From: CAZDML01 sp964506645
GTDB taxonomy: Bacteria > Elusimicrobiota > Elusimicrobia > 2-01-FULL-59-12
Direction: 5' to 3'
NCBI GenBank assembly: GCA_964506645.1
Contig: CAZDML010000064.1
Location: 1-11,385 of the forward strand
DNA length: 11,385 bases
Both the position numbers and the translations under genes were made by a program. The notes under the pieces were generated by a model. That model saw only the letters and a program-made list of their open reading frames with translations, made no database searches and had not been told where the DNA came from. Of the stretch, positions 6,485 to 11,385 are shown piece by piece (position 1 is the first letter of the stretch; every line of letters starts with the position of its first letter).

Positions 6485-7773
6485 GGACGCGGCACCGAGC
6501 TGGCCTCGATCACGCAATTACGGCCCGCCGCTTTTGCGGCATAAAGCGCGCGGTCGGCCGCTTCCAGAATGTCATGACCGGTCGTGCCGTCCTGCGGGAA
6601 ATGGGCGATCCCGATACTCACTGTGACCGTAATGGGTTCAACACCAACCACGAAGGAATGGTCGGCCACTCGTTGGCGTATTTGGTCGGCTTTTATTTTG
6701 AGGCCAGCAGGAATCGAACGTGGCATCAGACACACAAATTCCTCGCCGCCGAAGCGTGCGATCATATCGGTTTCGTACAACCCTTCGCGCAATCGCTGCG
6801 AGACGGTTTTTAGAACTTCATCGCCAATCTGGTGTCCGTACGTGTCGTTGAGATTTTTAAAGTGATCAATGTCGATCATGAGAATGGAGAAGGTCGTTTT
6901 AAAGGCCTGCGCCCGCGCGACTTCTTCCCGCAGCCGTTCTTCAAACGGCGCACGACGGGAAAGGCCCGTGAGTCCATCCGTGCGAGAGCGCTGATCGAGC
7001 TCGCGGAACAATTTCGCTTTGGCCATGGCAAAAATCAACTGGGTCGAAAAAGCCGCGGCGTCTGCCAGCAGTATGGATATTTCCGTTTCCGGGAGATCCG
7101 GCACACGCATCAGGAGCAACCCGATACGTTCATGCAGACGCCAGAGCGGCAACCCCAGAATCGGAATCTTCCGGCCCTTTTCAGAACCCTCGGTAGCCAC
7201 CACACGCTGGATATACGGTTCCTTGTGCGGCAAATCCTCCACCGACAACGGCGGGGTATAGCCGCGGCGCTGCACGCTCTGCAGTTCGCCTTTTTCATTG
7301 GTCAGATACAGGGCCCACCCTTCGGTACGGAAGAAGTGCTTCATCGCTTTTTCCAGACTGGGCGACATTTCTTCCCACGACACCGACTCGGCCAGGCGAC
7401 GAACCAATTCGTACTGTTTTAACCCTTTGTCGATTTCCGCACTTCGCACACCCATTTTTTCTTTGAGCTGCTGGATGTGGGTCTGTACATCGGCCTGCTT
7501 CTGGTCGGTCTCGGCGCGGTCCTTGGAAATTCGTTTTTGCCAGGCCTGATGGCGCAGCGTCCATCTCAGCGCCATACCCACGACAATCATAAGAGCAATC
7601 GCTTCGACAGCCAGGAGCGCCGGATCCGCCCAACCAAAGTAGGCCGTGCACAGCCAAAGCGACGTGAGCAGCGCGGTGCCGACCGTCCAACCTGTCATCG
7701 CCGTCATCTGGACCAGAATGAAGAAGGCGACGAGAGCCCCACCAAAAAGAAATGAACAGAATCCCAGACTCAT
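6481..7773 (-). CDS. Membrane diguanylate cyclase, TM-GAF-GGDEF, I-site lost
   Basis: Makes c-di-GMP from two GTP. The 430-aa protein has two or three N-terminal membrane segments (about 4-25, 28-47, 52-72), a charged coiled-coil linker (75-120), a GAF-like sensor domain (about 125-255) and a C-terminal GGDEF domain (about 262-425). The active-site motif is GGEEF (342-346), with metal-binding D301 in MIDIDHFK and DGLTGL at 266-271, so it should be active. The inhibitory I-site, normally RxxD five residues before GGEEF, reads YETD (333-336): the Arg is missing, so feedback inhibition by c-di-GMP is probably weak or absent. It starts inside the stop of the upstream cyclase (ATGA) and its own stop overlaps the transporter start the same way. 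Confidence 0.93.
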   Translation of the reverse strand: MSLGFCSFLFGGALVAFFILVQMTAMTGWTVGTALLTSLWLCTAYFGWADPALLAVEAIALMIVVGMALRWTLRHQAWQKRISKDRAETDQKQADVQTHIQQLKEKMGVRSAEIDKGLKQYELVRRLAESVSWEEMSPSLEKAMKHFFRTEGWALYLTNEKGELQSVQRRGYTPPLSVEDLPHKEPYIQRVVATEGSEKGRKIPILGLPLWRLHERIGLLLMRVPDLPETEISILLADAAAFSTQLIFAMAKAKLFRELDQRSRTDGLTGLSRRAPFEERLREEVARAQAFKTTFSILMIDIDHFKNLNDTYGHQIGDEVLKTVSQRLREGLYETDMIARFGGEEFVCLMPRSIPAGLKIKADQIRQRVADHSFVVGVEPITVTVSIGIAHFPQDGTTGHDILEAADRALYAAKAAGRNCVIEASSVPRP

Positions 7774-9110
7774 CCGATCACCCGATTTCGTCCACTTTCT
7801 TTGGCTTGATACAACCGCTGGTCAGCCACACGAACAAGCTGGCTAGCGATGGTCGCCTCATTGGGAAACGCGGCCAAGCCAATACTGATCGTCACATGTT
7901 CTTGCATGGCTGCTTCCGGCCCGAAATTAAAGGACTCGGCCATAATCCGCTGACGAATCCGCTCCGCCATCTCTCGGGCCTGGTCGATGCTGGCCTGCGG
8001 CATGATCACCACAAACTCTTCGCCGCCATAGCGCGATACCAAATCCACGGAGCGGATCTGTTCCTGCAAGACTTGCGACACACGGACCAGCACCTGGTCC
8101 CCAGCCGCATGGCCGTAGGTATCGTTGTAGCGCTTGAAATGGTCGATATCCATGAGCAGGAGAGCGAACTCTGTTTTATAGCGTCCGGCTCGCAGGACTT
8201 CGTCGGCCAGACGCTCCTGGAAAAAGCGGTGCGTATAGAGACCTGTTAAATTGTCACGAATCGCGCCTTCACGCAGCTTGGCCAAGAGCTGCAGATTTTC
8301 CAGAGCCAAGGAGGCAAGCAGCGAGAGCGCTTCTAGGATCCGCAGATCCCCCACACTGAAAAGCCCCGGTTCAAATCCGTTAAGACGCAAAATGCCGACC
8401 ACATGACGCTCCACCATGATCGGCGCGGCCAGAACAGAGCGCACTTCATTCCCTGATCGAGTCGGTTGGAAACGGTTATCTTGGGCAACATCGGTCACGA
8501 GCAGCGACATGCGCCGTTCCATCACCCATTTGTCCATCAAATCGCGAGGGGCACTGCCAGCAAAAAAGTGGATTGTGCCTTTACCGATGGTCGAGCGCAC
8601 GAACTCCATCAAACGTTGGCGGATCATCACGGGATCAAGCAAGCTCGCCAGCTCATGAACCGCATTGGCCAGGTGGCGGCGCAGGGCGACTTGCTTGTCC
8701 ATATCCGCGAGGCGTGCCTCGATCGACTGTTTTTCCTTTTGCAGCGTCAGCATGCTCTGCTGCCGATCCCGCAGGACTTCACCACAAGCACGTTCATCGG
8801 CGATATCGCGCTGTCCCAAACGGTAGACAAGATAGAGTCCCGACCACACCAAAATGATCTGCCCCCCAACCCAAGGCTTTTCTGGAAGCGGGACCATCCC
8901 AAGAGCGGTGATTTCGATAAACGTCACGATCGCGGCCATCAGGGAAGCCATCTCGATCGACACGCCGACGGCAATCGTCAGGACAAAGGGAAACAAAAGC
9001 AGCAGAATGTAGGGATACTGGGTGAGGTTATGAAATAAGAAGATACCGAAGCCTGCAAAAAGCAGGAGGCTTGGGAGAATTAAAACCAGGGTTTTACGTG
9101 GGTTGTTCAC
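7770..9110 (-). CDS. Membrane diguanylate cyclase, TM-GAF-GGDEF, I-site intact
   Basis: Second c-di-GMP synthase, 446 aa, with the same order of parts as its downstream neighbour. Membrane segments lie at about 8-28, 33-50, 52-73 and 83-98, a coiled coil at 103-142, a GAF domain at about 145-278 and GGDEF at about 285-446. Active site: GGEEF (362-366), D321/D323 in LLMDIDHFK and DNLTGLYTH (286-294). The product-inhibition site is complete (RSVD, 353-356), unlike the neighbour. The start is GTG at 9110: an in-frame stop lies three codons upstream and the membrane segment begins within ten residues, so no other start is reasonable; no strong ribosome site is visible. Head of the run of overlapping genes; the two cyclases look like diverged paralogues. 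Confidence 0.92.
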   Translation of the reverse strand: MNNPRKTLVLILPSLLLFAGFGIFLFHNLTQYPYILLLLFPFVLTIAVGVSIEMASLMAAIVTFIEITALGMVPLPEKPWVGGQIILVWSGLYLVYRLGQRDIADERACGEVLRDRQQSMLTLQKEKQSIEARLADMDKQVALRRHLANAVHELASLLDPVMIRQRLMEFVRSTIGKGTIHFFAGSAPRDLMDKWVMERRMSLLVTDVAQDNRFQPTRSGNEVRSVLAAPIMVERHVVGILRLNGFEPGLFSVGDLRILEALSLLASLALENLQLLAKLREGAIRDNLTGLYTHRFFQERLADEVLRAGRYKTEFALLLMDIDHFKRYNDTYGHAAGDQVLVRVSQVLQEQIRSVDLVSRYGGEEFVVIMPQASIDQAREMAERIRQRIMAESFNFGPEAAMQEHVTISIGLAAFPNEATIASQLVRVADQRLYQAKESGRNRVIG

Positions 9111-9153
9111 CGGCTGTGTCTATCATGAACCTATTGAAAAATCAACGAGTTTT

Positions 9154-10206
9154 TTACAATTTTACTTTGATAATTTTAGCCGGTCCGGACCCTGCTCCGA
9201 TATAAGCATACCCACGGACAGGATCTACGAGCAGGGCACGCAGGGGGCCGTCTTGTGCGGAGAAGGAAAGTCGTTCGTCGACGGTAAAATCAGACAGGCG
9301 AATGCGCAGAAGCGCCCCCGGCTCAAACGCGGTAATGGCATAAAGCCATCCGTGGGCGCCATCGAGCCACAGCGCTCGGACGCCATTATCGCCGAGCGCC
9401 AGGGTCAGTGTTTCTTCATTCTTAAAAGCAGAAAGATCCATCTTTACGATCTTCCCGGGGGAAGCGGTGGTCCCAAAATAGGCATATTGGCCAGAAGGGT
9501 CTGCTGCTGCCGATAAAAATCCCGATCCAATGCGGAAAAGCGTTAGATTGCCCACCGGACTAAAATCAAAGAGCCGGATTTTCATGATGTTTCCGCTCTG
9601 AGTTGCAAAGTACGCACATTCCCCGCGCGCATCAAGCACCCCAGCCACAAAGCCATTGTCTTCTCGTTGCAGTGCCACGCTGCCGATTGGCTTAAATTCG
9701 TGGACGGACATCCCTACCACAGACCCGGACACGGTCCCTAAGTAAGCAATTTCCCCTTTGGCATCCAGCACGCTGGCGCTGACGCCAAATTGATCGCTAT
9801 CAAGCACCATCGAACTGACGCGAACAAATGTACGGGGATCCACTTTCACGACCTTCGCAGGAATCGCGCGATGCGGATCGCCGTAGACACCCCAATAGAG
9901 CGAGGTATGCGCGCGATCAAAGAAAGGCGCTTGGAGTGGAAGTTCTCCCAACTCCAGTGTCAGCTGGCCAGTACGAGACAGATCGGAGAGACGGGTTCGG
10001 AGGATTGTGCCAGAGACGCCATCCATGGAGTAGCCAAATTCATCGGGCGAAACCGCCCAATAGGCAACGCCCTGAATCGGATCCAGGATGGCGCTGGTAA
10101 TCACATTTTCCCCTTTGGTAAACACCCCTTCGGAGACTTTTTCCATCGCCTGAGCGGACGTTGTGAAAAGAAAAAGCAGCAAAAACACCCGGCTAATACG
10201 AATCAT
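9154..10206 (-). CDS. Exported seven-bladed beta-propeller-like protein
   Basis: 350 aa from ATG 10206, chosen because it gives a clean Sec signal peptide (MIRISRVFLLLFLFTTSAQA, probable cut after AQA); an in-frame ATG 16 codons upstream would bury it. No lipobox. The mature part is built of about seven repeats of 44-55 residues of the form 'A.LD..G.AYFGT.....G.I.K..L.DF...G.LTL...DNG', for example DPSGQYAYFGTTASPGKIVK and DPVRGYAYIGAGSGPAKIIK. This pattern suggests a seven-bladed propeller in the periplasm or outside the cell; such proteins bind ligands or partners, and no catalytic motif is seen. The exact family is not recognised. The stop lies 43 bp before the cyclase start, so it may lead that operon; it may supply a sensory or binding function, which is a guess from position. 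Confidence 0.8.
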   Translation of the reverse strand: MIRISRVFLLLFLFTTSAQAMEKVSEGVFTKGENVITSAILDPIQGVAYWAVSPDEFGYSMDGVSGTILRTRLSDLSRTGQLTLELGELPLQAPFFDRAHTSLYWGVYGDPHRAIPAKVVKVDPRTFVRVSSMVLDSDQFGVSASVLDAKGEIAYLGTVSGSVVGMSVHEFKPIGSVALQREDNGFVAGVLDARGECAYFATQSGNIMKIRLFDFSPVGNLTLFRIGSGFLSAAADPSGQYAYFGTTASPGKIVKMDLSAFKNEETLTLALGDNGVRALWLDGAHGWLYAITAFEPGALLRIRLSDFTVDERLSFSAQDGPLRALLVDPVRGYAYIGAGSGPAKIIKVKL

Positions 10207-10212
10207 GCAGGA

Positions 10213-10222
10213 ATTGTACAAT
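10213..10222. promoter_or_regulatory. Palindromic -10-like element between divergent genes
   Basis: ATTGTACAAT is a perfect palindrome, so TACAAT, a reasonable -10 hexamer, is read on both strands in the roughly 40-bp gap between the propeller gene and mtnB. Neither strand shows a good -35 at 16-18 nt. Starts would fall near 10229 (plus) and near 10206 (minus), giving very short or no leaders. Confidence 0.35.
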
Positions 10223-10246
10223 ACGCTTACGATGCGATCGGCTTCC

Positions 10247-10882
10247 ATGACCAACGCGCAAAAAATCCAGGGACTTATTCACTGTGGCCACCAGTTTTAT
10301 GAGCGCCGCTGGATGTGGGGCACTTCCGGAAACTTGTCTGTACGCCTTAAAGACAAGCCGCTCGAAATCGCCATCACGGCCAGCGGCACCAACAAAGGCA
10401 ATTTAAAACTCGGAGACCTCTTAAAGGTAACGGAAAACAAACCGCAGGCAAAGCATCCCCGAGGATTGCGACTGTCATCGGACACCGTCATCCATCAGGC
10501 CATTTACAAAGCCGTCCCCGAAGCGCAAGCTGTGTTTCATGTCCACGCCATGTACAGCACGCTCATTTCGTCGTTTTTTGGTAATCCGCGTGAAACCCAC
10601 ATGCTGAGCGTGGACTGGATGGAAGTCCATACGGGACTGGGCATTCCTGAAGAAGAAGGAAAAGCGGAATTCGCCATTGTGCCCAACTGGAATGACGTAT
10701 CGCTCATTGCACGCGATATCACCGCTTATATTCAAGATGCAAAACGTGCGCTGCCCTGCGTTCTCATCTATAATCACGGTCTCACCGGCTGGGCAAAGAC
10801 CCCCGATGAAGCCCGCAACTATCTCGAGATGTTTGAGTATGTCTGTCACTATCTTTATTTAAAACAATTGGCGGCCCGGTAA
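10247..10882 (+). CDS. mtnB: Methylthioribulose-1-phosphate dehydratase (class II aldolase family)
   Basis: Dehydrates 5-methylthioribulose-1-phosphate in the methionine salvage pathway; a cytoplasmic zinc enzyme. From ATG 10247 it has 211 aa, the usual bacterial length. Family marks: GTSGNLSVRL (25-34), TASGTNKG (44-51), SSDTVIHQAIYK (77-88) with the zinc pair HVH (98-100), and a third likely zinc ligand H177 in YNHGLTGW. E126 lies roughly where the catalytic Glu is expected. Other class II aldolases (fuculose- or ribulose-phosphate aldolases) share the fold; the overall pattern and length favour MtnB. An ATG at 10232 is an alternative start; neither has a clear ribosome site, and the longer frame from 10163 would overlap the divergent propeller gene. 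No other salvage genes are in the window. Confidence 0.85.
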   Translation: MTNAQKIQGLIHCGHQFYERRWMWGTSGNLSVRLKDKPLEIAITASGTNKGNLKLGDLLKVTENKPQAKHPRGLRLSSDTVIHQAIYKAVPEAQAVFHVHAMYSTLISSFFGNPRETHMLSVDWMEVHTGLGIPEEEGKAEFAIVPNWNDVSLIARDITAYIQDAKRALPCVLIYNHGLTGWAKTPDEARNYLEMFEYVCHYLYLKQLAAR

Positions 10883-10886
10883 CCTT

Positions 10887-11385
10887 ATGAGCAATAAACT
10901 TTTTGTTGGTGGACTCCCTTTCGACTTTACAGATGACAAGCTCCGTGCCCTGTTTGAGCCGGTCGGCATGGTGGTGTCTGCTGTCATGGTACCCGACCCC
11001 AAACATGGCCGTACACGCGGCTTTGGTTTTGTTGCGATGAGCAATGCTGACGAGATGAAAGCAGCGATTGCGACGGTCAATGGCACCGAAGTCGGTGAGA
11101 AAAAGATCTGGGTTACTGAGGCTCGCGAAAAAGAAAAACAGACGCCCAAACCCGACGGACGGCGGTTTCGTTCTGAAGGATTTCCGCAAGCACCCCGCTG
11201 GGAAGGTCGAAGGCCCGGAGGACCGCGTGGTCCACGCAGCGATGGCCCTCGTGGAGGAGGCCCACGATACGGGGGTCCCCGCAGAGAACGCAATTTTGAA
11301 GGTCGCCCCGCATTTGGAGCCCGACCGGAGGGTCCGCGCCCAGGGGGTCCTCGTCCTGGAGGTCCTCGCCGGCCGTTTAAAGGTC
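10887..11385 (+). CDS. RRM RNA-binding protein with Gly/Pro/Arg-rich tail, open at right edge
   Basis: The first ~80 residues form one RNA recognition motif: RNP2 KLFVGGL (4-10) and RNP1 RGFGFVAM (44-51), with the aromatic residues that stack on RNA bases. Residues 92-166 (to the window edge) are a disordered, basic tail with repeated GGPR/GPRP units. The design resembles the small bacterial Rbp proteins of cyanobacteria and some other phyla, which are linked to cold response, RNA chaperoning or mRNA localisation; the role here is unknown. It starts 4 bp after mtnB, suggesting a shared transcript. The C-terminus is beyond the window. Confidence 0.92.
   Translation, partial: MSNKLFVGGLPFDFTDDKLRALFEPVGMVVSAVMVPDPKHGRTRGFGFVAMSNADEMKAAIATVNGTEVGEKKIWVTEAREKEKQTPKPDGRRFRSEGFPQAPRWEGRRPGGPRGPRSDGPRGGGPRYGGPRRERNFEGRPAFGARPEGPRPGGPRPGGPRRPFKG

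Noticed and set aside
6832..7422. Long plus-strand open frame (196 codons) opposite the downstream diguanylate cyclase
   Set aside because: Fully antisense to a clear GAF-GGDEF gene; the peptide is rich in Arg/His/Gln and has no recognisable domain, as expected of a shadow frame.
8466..9038. Plus-strand open frame of 190 codons opposite the upstream diguanylate cyclase
   Set aside because: Antisense shadow of a well-supported gene with His/Arg/Gln-rich composition and no ribosome site.

Overview
This window reads as a chromosomal segment of a Gram-negative-type, hopanoid-making bacterium. The markers are a squalene-hopene cyclase, an HpnH-type radical SAM enzyme, membrane-bound diguanylate cyclases and an RRM protein with a Gly/Pro/Arg-rich tail. 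Base composition is moderately GC-rich (about half to 60% by eye). Nitrospirota or NC10-like lineages would fit the mix of hopanoid genes, c-di-GMP enzymes and a bacterial RRM protein, but this is a weak inference and no phylogenetic marker is present. There is no sign of phage, transposon, tRNA, rRNA or CRISPR.

Layout. All genes from the left edge to about 10.2 kb are on the minus strand. At 1-2684, hpnH is followed 11 bp later by shc, which runs off the left edge; this is a hopanoid unit with its own promoter and a terminator-like hairpin in the leader (2700-2800). At 2830-4066, a sigma-70-family factor is followed 7 bp later by an unrecognised 139-aa protein. The 123-bp gap upstream of the sigma gene carries direct repeats that could be an operator. 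At 4190-9110 there is a tight cascade of five overlapping genes: two diguanylate cyclases (each TM-GAF-GGDEF), a PiT-type phosphate transporter, its DUF47/PhoU-like partner and an OmpR-family response regulator. A secreted beta-propeller protein (9154-10206) lies just upstream and may belong to the same transcript. At about 10.2 kb the direction switches: mtnB (methionine salvage) and the RRM protein (open at the right edge) are on the plus strand.

How the genes may work together. The overlaps between the two cyclases, the PiT transporter, the DUF47 protein and the response regulator imply co-translation. The inferred unit couples membrane c-di-GMP signalling to phosphate (or another anion) uptake and a transcriptional output. 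The transporter is unusual: the first of its two signature motifs has lost its Asp and Asn, and a conserved Glu in the second half is Gln. It may therefore differ in ion coupling or substrate, or act as a sensor. I found no complete new system. The transporter cascade and the hpnH leader are the parts most worth follow-up.
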